From assembly GCF_000711795.1 (NCBI RefSeq), contig NZ_JONH01000002.1, positions 397,371 to 461,370 on the forward strand: 64,000 nt of DNA, given 5' to 3'. The stretch is from Vibrio pacinii DSM 19139. GTDB taxonomy: Bacteria > Pseudomonadota > Gammaproteobacteria > Enterobacterales > Vibrionaceae. How positions within the stretch are numbered: position 1 is the stretch's first letter; each line of letters starts with the position of its first letter. Shown here in pieces: positions 1-8,859 of this stretch. The notes under the pieces are model-generated. The model did no database searches, was not told the DNA's origin, and was given only the letters and a program-made list of their open reading frames with translations. The position numbers were made by a program, and so were the translations under genes.

Positions 1-275
1 GACAAGAAACGATAAAATTTCTTGTTTTTAACCAAGTAAGAAAGAAACGAGTAGCGACTTTCCGGATCGACAGCGCTGACCAAATCTTTCAAGAACATGG
101 TTTGCATATGGGTGTTATCCAGAAGCAAACCTGGATGCCAAGCAAAGTAGTCACGGCTTTCAAAAAAACGTGATGAAATCTGTGGCTTATCTGCAAGTAG
201 TGCCGCGATACTGAGGTTAAATGGGCCGACGCCGACACCGGCGAGATCAAGTTTGACGTTGTTAGTGTGTTCCAT
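1..275 (-). CDS. iucD: L-lysine N6-monooxygenase, aerobactin (partial, N-terminus)
   Basis: This is the first ~91 codons of a gene that runs off the left edge. The reading frame opens at an ATG (275-273) and contains GVGVGPFNLS near residues 14-23, the FAD-binding motif of the IucD/PvdA/SidA N-hydroxylating monooxygenases, followed by the typical FESRDYFAWHPGLLL and MQTMFLKDL segments. In the family, IucD hydroxylates the side-chain amine of lysine, the first step of aerobactin synthesis. It is last in the iucABCD order, 67 bases after iucC. The catalytic and NADPH domains lie outside the window. Confidence 0.93.
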   Translation of the reverse strand, partial: MEHTNNVKLDLAGVGVGPFNLSIAALLADKPQISSRFFESRDYFAWHPGLLLDNTHMQTMFLKDLVSAVDPESRYSFLSYLVKNKKFYRFL

Positions 276-342
276 AAGAACAATCCTTTTCTTGGTTTAA
301 TGGCGGCTTAACTAAGCACTAAATTTATAGTTATGTTGTTAA

Positions 343-2118
343 TTAGCGTTGATGGTTGTCGTCCATTGCTTTGAACAGCGGGTTATCGAGCATGTCATCT
401 ATATCGGGTAACATTCTCGATGTACTGGCGTCCGTGCTATGGCGCAACTTGGCTAAGTTAAGGCCGATGCGTAAAATTTTCGGTTTGAATAGGTCGAATT
501 GCTCGAACCGGTGTTGATACTCACGATGAGAGGCCATGTAGGCTTTAAGCCGGTCGCCAAGCAAGCGATAAAATTGCTGCTCAGAGAAGCCTAGTTTGGC
601 CACCCATGGTGAAATAAAGCGTAATGTGGTGACAAAGTGGCCAGTCTGTAAATCATGAATAATTAATGATTCATCGAGACGGACAGTGACCTTTTTGACG
701 CTATCATCCAAAGACGCTTGTTCAGGGTAATCTTTGCTGACCAAGCGCATATCGCCTTGGAAATCTTTGAGTAAAATGCGTTTAGGGGCGTTATTTTCTA
801 GTATTAAGGTGACGTTTTGGCCATGGGCGATCAGTGAGACACCGTATTTACACAGCAGGTGGTAATAAGGGATCACCACGGCATCAAACAGTTTGCTCAG
901 CCATGCTTCGATACTTAAACCGGAAGCGTCAATGTACTGCTCAATCAGCGAGTGGCCTTGGTTGTCACTCTCCATCAAGGCTGCCATTAAGATCGCGCAT
1001 TCACCCGATTGTAATTTTGAGGCGGCAGATTCACGCCAAATGACACCGAGCAACTCGTGGTAACGATAAGGTGCGTTTTGTAACAGGGCATAGTCAGCTT
1101 GCGCAGCAAAGGCGGCGGCAGGCTCTTGCAAGACTTGCGCTTGTTTTTGTGCCAAGAGTGGATCTGACTTGAATACGTCATCAATCCAGTCGGAGGCGGT
1201 TGGACCGGCGAGAATATAACGACCTGGAATACCGCGATAGCACGAGGTATTCATGATGGTTAGCGGCAATTTGATGTCGTAGCTTTCAGGGCGCGTAACG
1301 TTGCTTAAGGTGCGTAATGACAGCTGAGGCAAGAAGCGATCGCCAAATTCACCTAAGTAAACCAGCTGTTTAACGGCCAGTTCACGCACAAACAGAATTG
1401 ACAGCTTTTGGTTCCACTGCCAAGGATGAACGGGGATATAGCCATACTCGCTGATATCGACATTCAGTGCGGCTAATTGGCTGTCCATCTGCTTTCGTTC
1501 ATCATCAGCAATGCAAGAGTTGAGCAGATCTTGCCAGCCAACGTGGTCATTAGTTGCACGTTGCAAAATAGACAAGTGCACCGCAACCCAGCCTAATTGA
1601 AAGGCATGTTGTGCTTCTGGGGCATACTTTGCCAAGTCATCGCTACCCCATCCTCGACGCCCTTTATTGAAGGCAAACTTGGGGTGACCGTCAAAGTAGC
1701 TTTGTTGCTGCTCGCAGGGTAAAAATGCCAGATCTCGCGCAGTCATCGCTTGTTTACGATGGATTAATTGACAGTCGCCAAGCAACGTGGCGTTAAGATC
1801 TTCAAGGTGTTCAGCCAAGGCTTCATCAGACATTGATAGCTGTGATTGAAGATCGCGCATCAATAATGCCGCTGAAACTGGTTGGTTAGGCTCACTGTCT
1901 GAGTCGCGAGTGATCGAGGTAGGCTCAATCATCACTTGCCCCCAGATGTTCCCACTGCCGGTAAAACAATACTGAGTGCCATTATCGAGTTTGAGTTGAT
2001 AGCCTGAGCCGGTGACATCAAAGCGAAACGCTTGTTCGTAAGCGAATTCACTGAGGATTTTGCCGACCATTTTTTGGTTGGCTAACGTCCAATAGTTGTG
2101 CAAGGCGAACGATTCCAT
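343..2118 (-). CDS. iucC: Aerobactin synthase IucC (NIS synthetase)
   Basis: An IucA/IucC-family, NRPS-independent siderophore synthetase of about 591 residues. It has the family hallmark HPWQWN segment around residue 232 and a C-terminal FhuF-like part containing LLKDFQGDMRL. IucC joins the second N6-acetyl-N6-hydroxylysine to the citrate half-product to finish aerobactin. The start is placed at the ATG whose A overlaps the iucB stop codon (TAATG), with GGAG eight bases before it; a GTG six bases upstream is in frame but too close to that GGAG. The overlap suggests translational coupling within iucABCD. Assignment as IucC rather than IucA rests on gene order. Confidence 0.92.
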   Translation of the reverse strand: MESFALHNYWTLANQKMVGKILSEFAYEQAFRFDVTGSGYQLKLDNGTQYCFTGSGNIWGQVMIEPTSITRDSDSEPNQPVSAALLMRDLQSQLSMSDEALAEHLEDLNATLLGDCQLIHRKQAMTARDLAFLPCEQQQSYFDGHPKFAFNKGRRGWGSDDLAKYAPEAQHAFQLGWVAVHLSILQRATNDHVGWQDLLNSCIADDERKQMDSQLAALNVDISEYGYIPVHPWQWNQKLSILFVRELAVKQLVYLGEFGDRFLPQLSLRTLSNVTRPESYDIKLPLTIMNTSCYRGIPGRYILAGPTASDWIDDVFKSDPLLAQKQAQVLQEPAAAFAAQADYALLQNAPYRYHELLGVIWRESAASKLQSGECAILMAALMESDNQGHSLIEQYIDASGLSIEAWLSKLFDAVVIPYYHLLCKYGVSLIAHGQNVTLILENNAPKRILLKDFQGDMRLVSKDYPEQASLDDSVKKVTVRLDESLIIHDLQTGHFVTTLRFISPWVAKLGFSEQQFYRLLGDRLKAYMASHREYQHRFEQFDLFKPKILRIGLNLAKLRHSTDASTSRMLPDIDDMLDNPLFKAMDDNHQR

Positions 2119-3035
2119 TACCACTGCTCCGTAAAGAATGTTGGGCGATTTAGCATCAACAGCGCCGAGCGTTTATGAGGGAAATTAAACTCAAAACATT
2201 TTTGATAACCCAGTGGCAAGATGCGATTAAATAGACGGTCATTATCCGCCCGCGGCTCGAGCACAATGCGGTTAGTGCGCACATCATCGATAAACAGGTA
2301 GTGGCTAATCGCACGCATCCAAGCGTTAAAGAACTTAGGGCCTCTGAATGCTTGCTCGCCGACCAGTAGGTGGATACCACGATCGAAGTCTTGCACATCG
2401 TAATATGGGCTAAGTCGGTCTTCGGCAACCCAATAGGCTTCAATGTAACCAAAGGGTTGGCCGTTAAACTCACCAATTAATGGAATAATGTGCGGGTCTG
2501 CAAGGCGCTGTTCAATAAACTCGGCCAGTTTTTCTTCACTCCAAGCCTGCTCCCAAAAGTGGGCGACTCTCGGGTCGTTCATCCAGCGGGTAAAACGGGC
2601 CAGATCTTGCTCTAATTCAATTACACGAAAGCTGACGTTAAGTTCGGCATCAAAATCATCCCTTTGATACACCTGGCCTTGTGGCATAGGCGGACGTAAA
2701 GGGTGATGGCGGTATTGGTTGTTGGATTGAACGAGCTGCTGTGGGAAGCCGCTTGACGTTGGGTGTTGATGCCAAACGAGCGGCAATTGGTAAAAAGCTT
2801 GGCGTGATACCTGTTGTTCGACCAAAGGGAGTAGCGTGTTTACCCACTGCAGAATTTCGCGATCGTGGCTGATCACTTTAAGCGCTTCAATTTGCTTAAA
2901 TTGGCTTAGAAGTTGATCGATATCTCGCACCAATTGTGCGCCGATTTCAGAGCAGACTAAGTCACTAGCGTGTAGCGTCAGCTCAATCGTAGCTTGAGGT
3001 TGTTCGTGGTAGCTAAAGGTATTGAACTCAAGCAT
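2118..3035 (-). CDS. iucB: N6-hydroxylysine O-acetyltransferase
   Basis: A 305-residue protein whose C-terminal ~180 residues form a GNAT-like acyltransferase domain of the siderophore type (RhbD/IucB/AlcB family), with FTRWMNDPRVAHFWEQ and a GYIEAYWVAEDRLSPYY stretch. It acetylates the hydroxylated lysine to give the hydroxamate used by IucA and IucC. The start follows a strong AAGGAGG site and lies 8 bases inside the end of iucA; the stop overlaps the iucC start. Position between the two synthetases is the standard aerobactin order. Confidence 0.92.
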   Translation of the reverse strand: MLEFNTFSYHEQPQATIELTLHASDLVCSEIGAQLVRDIDQLLSQFKQIEALKVISHDREILQWVNTLLPLVEQQVSRQAFYQLPLVWHQHPTSSGFPQQLVQSNNQYRHHPLRPPMPQGQVYQRDDFDAELNVSFRVIELEQDLARFTRWMNDPRVAHFWEQAWSEEKLAEFIEQRLADPHIIPLIGEFNGQPFGYIEAYWVAEDRLSPYYDVQDFDRGIHLLVGEQAFRGPKFFNAWMRAISHYLFIDDVRTNRIVLEPRADNDRLFNRILPLGYQKCFEFNFPHKRSALLMLNRPTFFTEQW

Positions 3036-4824
3036 GAGTCACCTCCTTAACGCGAGCCAAAGGGTTGGCCAAATCAAAATAGATAACGGCAGGATCTGGG
3101 ATAGAATTCTCGTTAAAGTTTTGTAGGTAGCAAAAGAAATTACCTTTGCAGCACAGCGCGTCACTCGAGAGCACATAGCGCAGGCAGAGATCATCTTTTA
3201 CTCCGCTTTTCAGTAGTGCATCAAGGTGATCGTAGAGAATTTCAATTAATTCACTTTCCTCAACATCCAAGTGAGCGCAGATGGCGGAGATAACATTAAA
3301 AGTTGAGTTAATGATCAGGTAGTAGGCAAAGTAGCGGCGTACTTTGTCTTGGTTCCAGTAGTTCTCAAGCGCCTCTTTTTCATCACCGAGTTTATCGCCA
3401 AAGCGCTTAAAGGCGAGGTCGGTATAGCCGGTGCCCTGACAATCGCGGTAGTACATTCCGACCGGGAAGCCATGCTCTAACTGCATCACGATATTTTGCT
3501 GGTGGGCAAGAAAGACGATGCCCCAGTTGGCTTGTAAGTCAAACAGAGGCGCAACAGCATGACGGCAGTATGCATCAAACCAGCGTGTGGCGGCGTGGTG
3601 GGTAGGCAGCCCCTGTTGCTCGGCATAGTGTTTAATGCGTTCGGCCACTAAACTTGCGCCGCCATACGGATTTTGCTGGGTGAGCGTTGCTAGAACCACG
3701 GCTTCTTGAGCTGGTTTGTCCATCAGAGGATTGTCTCTAAATGCCACAAGACTCTCGTCGATAATCTCGCCGTGGCAATCTTTGAGACCGATAAACGCCG
3801 GCTCTTGCATTAGTTGAAAATCTTGACCATTACCCAGTTGTTGCGCCAGTTCAGGGTGTTGGAATAAATCGTTGAGTCTTGTGCCACGCAGCACTTCTTT
3901 AAACGATAGATTACGAATGGAGTTGGTCAGTTTAACGCTGAGCGAAAACTTAAGCATGTAAGGTAATCTCGGCGCATATAACGAGCGAGTTGACGAGGTA
4001 GGGTACCAAGTGGCGCCCAGTTGGCCGAGGTTCTCAATTTGCTTAGTGGCGATATAACCTTTAATCGAGGCGTTATCTGCCATGACATGCCACTGCCATG
4101 GGTGAACGGGAAGCAATAACCTGTCTTGTTGCTGTGCGATTTTTAGAGCATCAGCCAGAACGGCATCGTGTGCGACAAGGTCATGTAGGCGTTGAGTAAA
4201 ACTGATCTCCGCCGAGCTACCTGTTGTCAGGATCTCTTGATTGACGCTAAGCCAGAACAGTTTGAATTGGCCGCCGAGTTCGGGTGAGTAACGCTTAGCG
4301 TCACTCAGGCTAAACTGTTCGCGGCTCTTTGGTGCTGGGTGGAATGAGTGACCAATCAACAAACCTTGCTCTGCGGTTTTGAAGTCAAGCGGTTGGCTAA
4401 ATAGCTGTTGTTGATAAGGTGAATGCGCAATCGCTTGTGCGGTGTTGTCCAGACTCTCCAAAACTCGATTGGTAAAAATGGCTTTTTGCTCTTCGCTGAT
4501 AATGCCAACCAGTGCTGGTTCGTTAACGATAGTGTCGACAAGTTGTTCTATCGTCAGCGCCGTCACTTCATCGCCGCTGAGTAGCAGGGCTGGGAGCTGG
4601 TATTCATGGCTGCCCAAGGCTGAAAAATAGCGCAGAGGGATATGAAGTGTTTGTGAGTTTGACAGCGACAATTGATACGTATGCTGACCATCGTCACTGC
4701 GCAGTAATTGTACTGACTGACTTTCTCTGGCTAATGAGTTGAGAAAACAAGCGATGGACGCTTGGTTGGTGTCGATTTTATTGGTTGAGCTCTCGAGGTT
4801 AAGCCGATCGTTGTTACGATTCAT
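3028..4824 (-). CDS. iucA: N2-citryl-N6-acetyl-N6-hydroxylysine synthase IucA
   Basis: A 598-residue NIS synthetase, first gene of the iucABCD operon. It shares the architecture of iucC (HPWQWHVM near residue 242, MYYRDCQGTGY near residue 459) but is clearly a different paralog. In aerobactin synthesis it condenses citrate with the first acetyl-hydroxylysine. A good Fur-box-like site lies 40-55 bases upstream of the start, so iron repression of the whole operon is expected. The leading residues of the protein are poorly conserved and the start has only a weak GAGAAAGA ribosome-binding site. Confidence 0.92.
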   Translation of the reverse strand: MNRNNDRLNLESSTNKIDTNQASIACFLNSLARESQSVQLLRSDDGQHTYQLSLSNSQTLHIPLRYFSALGSHEYQLPALLLSGDEVTALTIEQLVDTIVNEPALVGIISEEQKAIFTNRVLESLDNTAQAIAHSPYQQQLFSQPLDFKTAEQGLLIGHSFHPAPKSREQFSLSDAKRYSPELGGQFKLFWLSVNQEILTTGSSAEISFTQRLHDLVAHDAVLADALKIAQQQDRLLLPVHPWQWHVMADNASIKGYIATKQIENLGQLGATWYPTSSTRSLYAPRLPYMLKFSLSVKLTNSIRNLSFKEVLRGTRLNDLFQHPELAQQLGNGQDFQLMQEPAFIGLKDCHGEIIDESLVAFRDNPLMDKPAQEAVVLATLTQQNPYGGASLVAERIKHYAEQQGLPTHHAATRWFDAYCRHAVAPLFDLQANWGIVFLAHQQNIVMQLEHGFPVGMYYRDCQGTGYTDLAFKRFGDKLGDEKEALENYWNQDKVRRYFAYYLIINSTFNVISAICAHLDVEESELIEILYDHLDALLKSGVKDDLCLRYVLSSDALCCKGNFFCYLQNFNENSIPDPAVIYFDLANPLARVKEVTHA

Positions 4825-4864
4825 TTTCTTTCTCGTTATGTTATTAATTAAACTGACAAGAGAA

Positions 4865-4879
4865 TGCTAATTATTATCA
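4865..4879. promoter_or_regulatory. Fur box upstream of iucA
   Basis: The 15-mer TGCTAATTATTATCA matches the 7-1-7 Fur consensus TGATAATnATTATCA at 13 of 14 defined positions. It sits about 41 bases before the iucA start, where a repressor would cover the promoter of the minus-strand operon. Confidence 0.85.
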
Positions 4880-4969
4880 TTCGTATGATCAACTTGTTTT
4901 TGATGATTTAATAAAATTATTTTTACAAAGGGGAGAAATAATGTGGGTTAAGTATTGCCGTGTGGTTAA

Positions 4970-4996
4970 CAGAAGGTGCTGCGAGGTCACCTTCTG
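4970..4996 (-). terminator. Hairpin between the ABC importer and iucA
   Basis: A perfect 9-bp inverted repeat (CAGAAGGTG / CACCTTCTG, 9-base loop) lies just after the end of the permease gene. There is no clear U-run on either side, so it may be a weak terminator, a pause or an mRNA-stabilising hairpin that separates the importer transcript from iucA. Confidence 0.45.
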
Positions 4997-5015
4997 TGGT
5001 ATCAAATATCTATCG

Positions 5016-7010
5016 TCAACGTCTCATCAGATAAAGGAAATAGCCACCGCCGATGAGCGAAGCAAGCAGTCCGGCGGGGAATTGCCAAGGAAACCAGAGG
5101 TTGCGTCCGAGCCAGTCAGCTAACACCATGACTAGCGCGCCGAGTAGAGCCGCGCTAAGCATTTGCGTTCGCGGTTGATATTGATGCAGCGAGCGCGCCA
5201 TATGGGGTGCCAGTAAGCCGATAAAACTCAATGGACCAATCACGATAGTGCAAAGGGTCGTCAGCGCCGCGACAAGCACGAGCAAGACAAGTCGCACACG
5301 AGTCGAGTTAAGGCCAAGGCTGTTCGCGGTTACTTCTCCCATTTCTATTATGCCAATCCAGCGCTGGAGTAAAAGTGCCACCAGTGCCACAACGCTGACA
5401 CCGGTCGCAAGGAGATAGATGTCAGACTCGGCCACTAAATAGGTTGAACCTGACAACCAAGTCAGCAGAGCTGTGGCATTATCATCGCCCGAGCTCATGG
5501 CAATGCGTAACAATGCATCTAGTCCAGCACTGATGGCGATGCCGGTCAGCAGCAGTTGACTTGGTGCAAAGTGGTGTTTACGACCCATAAACCACAATAA
5601 AGCGGTGACCGAAAGTGCGCCTAGTGTGCCAAAGAGCATCTGTTGCTCTCGCTCTACGGCAACACCTAATAAACTGCCAAGCACCAAGGCTAGTGCGGCG
5701 CCTGAGCTTAGCCCGAGGACTTCTGGGCTCGCCATCGGGTTGTTTGAGACTCGTTGAATGATGGTGCCAGCAAAGGCCAACCCAATTCCGGCGAATAAAG
5801 CGGTCATTACTCGTGGTGCGCGCAGTTCAAGTAGGCTTGGGTTGAAGCTTAAATTCCAGCCTGTTTGGCCCTGGCCTAAGAGTAACGCCAACACTGTCAC
5901 TGCAATAAGTACCGTCATCATTAATGGCAATACGACTTTTGCCTCTATGTTGATGTAGCGTTGGGGCGGTTCCTCGCGGGCGCGAAGCTGCGATTGTAAT
6001 TGGCTGCGTTGCAGGAGCCATAACAGAAATGGGGCGCCGATTAATGCGGTCATTGCACCAGTTGGCAGTAGCGCGCCACCAACGCCAGAAAATGGCTGAA
6101 TGGCTAAATCGACCATTAACAACATCATGGCACCAATAAGACCACTGACCATCAATTGAGCCGTTAGTTGCCTGATACCCAATAGCCTTGCGATTGCCGG
6201 GGCGACAATACCAATGAAACCAATCAAACCGACCTCGCTGACCACTGCCGCGGTGATGAATATCGCCAAGCCAAGACAAAGCAGCTTAATCTGTTTGATG
6301 TTGATGCCCAAAGAAGAGGCAACATTATCACCAAACTGCAGAGCAGACAGTGGACGCTGCAGCACCATCAGCAACAGTGTCGGCACCGCAATTAGTGGCG
6401 CAAGAAGCTTAGCGCTGCTCCAGTCATTTTGATTAAGGGCGCCTGCTCCCCAAACAAAAATGCTGGTTAGCTTTTGTTCGTGCAGCATCAGTAACATGGT
6501 GTTCAACGAGCCGAAAAAAAGGCTCACCACCATACCGGCCAGAATCATATGTAAAGGCGCAAATCCGCGTTTTGCACTAAGCAGAAAAACCAGTGCCGTC
6601 GCCAAGCAGCCGCCCAAAAACGCAGGCACAAAACTCGGCATTGATAATCCGGCAGGCAGCAGCAATAAGCCAAGCACCATGCCCAATTCAGCGCCAGCGG
6701 CAACACCGAGAGTGGTGGGTGACGCGATGGGATTTCGCAGCACAAACTGCATCACGCAACCGGCTATGGCTAATGCAAAACCACTTAGCAGAGCAACAGT
6801 GAGTCTAGGTAAATAGGTCAGGTAGGTAATCAAATGTTGGTAATTACCTTGGTCGAAGTGCCATAAGGTGTCCCAAATTAGCGTGATACCTTGTGAGTAT
6901 GGGGCGGTGATGTGCAAAAGGGTGCCAACAAGACACGCCATGGCTACCAACAACAAAGCGGTAGTGGGAAACTTAATTGGGTGTGAGCGAAGGAGGTTAG
7001 TGCTACTCAT
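5016..7010 (-). CDS. Fused ferric-siderophore ABC permease (FhuB-like)
   Basis: A 664-residue inner-membrane protein made of two tandem FecCD-type permease halves (about 1-335 and 345-664), as in FhuB. Each half carries the FVLRNPIASP / RVSNNPMASPEVLG segment and the later GFIGIVAPAIARLL / SFIGLLAPHMARSL cytoplasmic loop that contacts the ATPase. It should import ferric aerobactin or related hydroxamates. The start overlaps the stop of the binding-protein gene by 4 bases (ATGA). Equivalent three-gene sets (vat/mat/hat CDB) accompany aerobactin loci in other Vibrionaceae; substrate here is inferred from that context. Confidence 0.9.
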   Translation of the reverse strand: MSSTNLLRSHPIKFPTTALLLVAMACLVGTLLHITAPYSQGITLIWDTLWHFDQGNYQHLITYLTYLPRLTVALLSGFALAIAGCVMQFVLRNPIASPTTLGVAAGAELGMVLGLLLLPAGLSMPSFVPAFLGGCLATALVFLLSAKRGFAPLHMILAGMVVSLFFGSLNTMLLMLHEQKLTSIFVWGAGALNQNDWSSAKLLAPLIAVPTLLLMVLQRPLSALQFGDNVASSLGINIKQIKLLCLGLAIFITAAVVSEVGLIGFIGIVAPAIARLLGIRQLTAQLMVSGLIGAMMLLMVDLAIQPFSGVGGALLPTGAMTALIGAPFLLWLLQRSQLQSQLRAREEPPQRYINIEAKVVLPLMMTVLIAVTVLALLLGQGQTGWNLSFNPSLLELRAPRVMTALFAGIGLAFAGTIIQRVSNNPMASPEVLGLSSGAALALVLGSLLGVAVEREQQMLFGTLGALSVTALLWFMGRKHHFAPSQLLLTGIAISAGLDALLRIAMSSGDDNATALLTWLSGSTYLVAESDIYLLATGVSVVALVALLLQRWIGIIEMGEVTANSLGLNSTRVRLVLLVLVAALTTLCTIVIGPLSFIGLLAPHMARSLHQYQPRTQMLSAALLGALVMVLADWLGRNLWFPWQFPAGLLASLIGGGYFLYLMRR

Positions 7011-7921
7011 GGTTGTGCGGTTAATGGCTGGGCTGTCGTTAGTAGCTGAGTAATATGATCGCTAAATCGCTGCGCGGCAATCAAACCGCCGAATGTCCAG
7101 ATAGGCGGAAGTTCATAGACGGACTCACTGCGCGTAAATTGCATCGCTTGCCATAGCGCCGAGCTTTGCAGAGATTGGCGCAACTGTGGTTGAACTGGGC
7201 CAAAAATAATCACACTGCTTTGCTGATGTTCAGCGAGTTTTTCCACTGCCGTGGTGGTAAATCCCCATAAATTGGTTGTCTCTTGCCAATCATTACTCAA
7301 GCCCATTGCTGAGGCAGTGGCGTCAGCTAACGAACCTTGACTGTGAATACGCAGTGTTTTGTCATTGATAAAGCGTGCAAAGAGCAAGTTTTTCTGTGCC
7401 TTATCATGAGCGCGAATTTTTTCACCGTTGGCGCCGAGCAAGGCATAGGTTTGCTTGATCACTTGCTCAGCTTGTGGGGTTTTATCGAGTAATACTGCCA
7501 AAGAGCGTGTCACTGACTCGGCAGCATTAAGTGGCTGCTTTTGTTCACTGTACAGGGTAAAAACCACCACTGGGGCAATGTTGCTGAGTTGTTGATACGC
7601 CGCCGCCATGTGTTTACTGATCAAAATAACATCGGGCTTTAGCTCGCTCAGCAGCTCTATATTAGGTTCACGTCGCGAACCCACGTTGATCACACTCGAA
7701 TTGATCTTGGGTTCGACGACCCACTGATTATAGCCTTGTACGTCGGCTACGCCTTGAAGTTCGACACCTAAACTGAGTACCGTTTCGGTTAATGCCCAGT
7801 CGAGAGCAACGACTTTTTTCGGTGGACTATCAAATGAAGCAATGCCCATTTCATGTTCAATATCAAAAGCGTACGCCTTAAATGCCATGACTGAGACCAG
7901 TATGATAACAATGGTTTTCAC
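7007..7921 (-). CDS. Periplasmic ferric-siderophore binding protein (FhuD-like)
   Basis: A 304-residue protein with an N-terminal signal peptide (about residues 1-18, ending near AYA) followed by a class III periplasmic-binding fold: VVALDWALTETVLSLG, EPNIELLSELKPDVILISK and a C-terminal helix typical of FhuD/FatB. It should deliver the ferric siderophore to the permease. The GTG start has AAGGAA 7 bases upstream. Gene order ATPase, binding protein, permease with short or overlapping joints indicates one operon. Confidence 0.88.
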   Translation of the reverse strand: MKTIVIILVSVMAFKAYAFDIEHEMGIASFDSPPKKVVALDWALTETVLSLGVELQGVADVQGYNQWVVEPKINSSVINVGSRREPNIELLSELKPDVILISKHMAAAYQQLSNIAPVVVFTLYSEQKQPLNAAESVTRSLAVLLDKTPQAEQVIKQTYALLGANGEKIRAHDKAQKNLLFARFINDKTLRIHSQGSLADATASAMGLSNDWQETTNLWGFTTTAVEKLAEHQQSSVIIFGPVQPQLRQSLQSSALWQAMQFTRSESVYELPPIWTFGGLIAAQRFSDHITQLLTTAQPLTAQP

Positions 7922-7943
7922 AACAGATTCCTTCTACTTGTTG

Positions 7944-8711
7944 TTAAGGGATATAACTAATAGGTTGACCAGTATGTGGATGGGGAAAGAGCGCCAGTTC
8001 CATGCCGTAGATTTGCATTAAGGTATCGCGATTCATTAATTGGGCGGGTGAACCATTGGCAATGACGCGGCCTGAATGCAAGGCAACTAAGTAATCGCTG
8101 AACTTTGCCGCCATATTGACGTCATGCAGTACCATAATCACGGTCAGATTTAAGCTCAAATTCAGCTCGCGTATGAGACTCAGTAGTTCATGTTGGTGGG
8201 CCACATCAAGCGCGGAGGTTGGCTCATCGAGTAACAACGTTTTGCTTTGCTGAGCGAGCAACATCGCAACCCAAGCTCGCTGTCTTTCCCCTCCTGAAAG
8301 GGTCGCAACAAAGCGCTCGGCAAACGCACTTAAACCGACTTTAGCAATCGCGTCGTCAACAATGGCGTAGTCTTGCTTATCATAGCGGCCAAATGCCCCT
8401 TTCCACGGGTAACGGCCAAAACAGACTAATTCTCGCACGGTAACGCCATCAGTCAGCGGTGGATGCTGTGGTAAATAGGCGACTTGGTGAGCAAACTCAA
8501 TATTGCTTAACGCGGCAACTGGTTGATGGTTATACAGAACGTGACCATTTGTCGGTGTGTTTTGCCGGCTCAGTAGCTTGATTAAGGTTGATTTACCACA
8601 ACCATTGTGACCGAGCAGTGTCGTGACTTTACCCGGCTCAAAAGTCAGATTGGTGGCAGAGAGAATCGTTTTATTTTCAATGCTAAATGAGGCGTCGACC
8701 AGTCGAAACAT
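7944..8711 (-). CDS. Ferric-siderophore ABC ATPase (FhuC-like)
   Basis: A 255-residue ABC ATPase with Walker A GHNGCGKST (about residues 34-42), signature LSGGERQRA, Walker B TLLLDEPTSALD and the switch histidine in VLHDVN. Length and sequence fit FhuC/FepC-type siderophore importers. It is first in the importer operon, 22 bases before the binding-protein gene, and its upstream region is shared with the divergent MFS gene, including a Fur-box-like site. Confidence 0.92.
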   Translation of the reverse strand: MFRLVDASFSIENKTILSATNLTFEPGKVTTLLGHNGCGKSTLIKLLSRQNTPTNGHVLYNHQPVAALSNIEFAHQVAYLPQHPPLTDGVTVRELVCFGRYPWKGAFGRYDKQDYAIVDDAIAKVGLSAFAERFVATLSGGERQRAWVAMLLAQQSKTLLLDEPTSALDVAHQHELLSLIRELNLSLNLTVIMVLHDVNMAAKFSDYLVALHSGRVIANGSPAQLMNRDTLMQIYGMELALFPHPHTGQPISYIP

Positions 8712-8774
8712 AATGCAATAGACAGTTGAGTTATTGGTTACAAGTCGTTAATGTTACCACAATAGAATAGCAAT

Positions 8775-8793
8775 GATAATTGTTTTCATTATC
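8775..8793. promoter_or_regulatory. Fur box in the importer/MFS divergent promoter
   Basis: GATAATTGTTTTCATTATC matches the classical 19-base Fur consensus at 15 positions. It lies 64 bases upstream of the ATPase gene and 67 upstream of the chosen MFS start, so it could control both directions. Confidence 0.78.
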
Positions 8794-8859
8794 AATAATT
8801 GTGTTAATAAAACCATCAGCAATGATGGCCTTTTCAGCTTAATAGCGGCGACTCTCATT

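Noticed and set aside
6460..6816. 118-codon open frame on the plus strand inside the permease gene
   Set aside because: It lies antisense to a well-conserved FecCD permease and its product has no recognisable features.
8773..8859. N-terminal extension of the siderophore-linked MFS gene
   Set aside because: It begins inside the Fur box, has no ribosome-binding site and adds residues not expected before the first helix.
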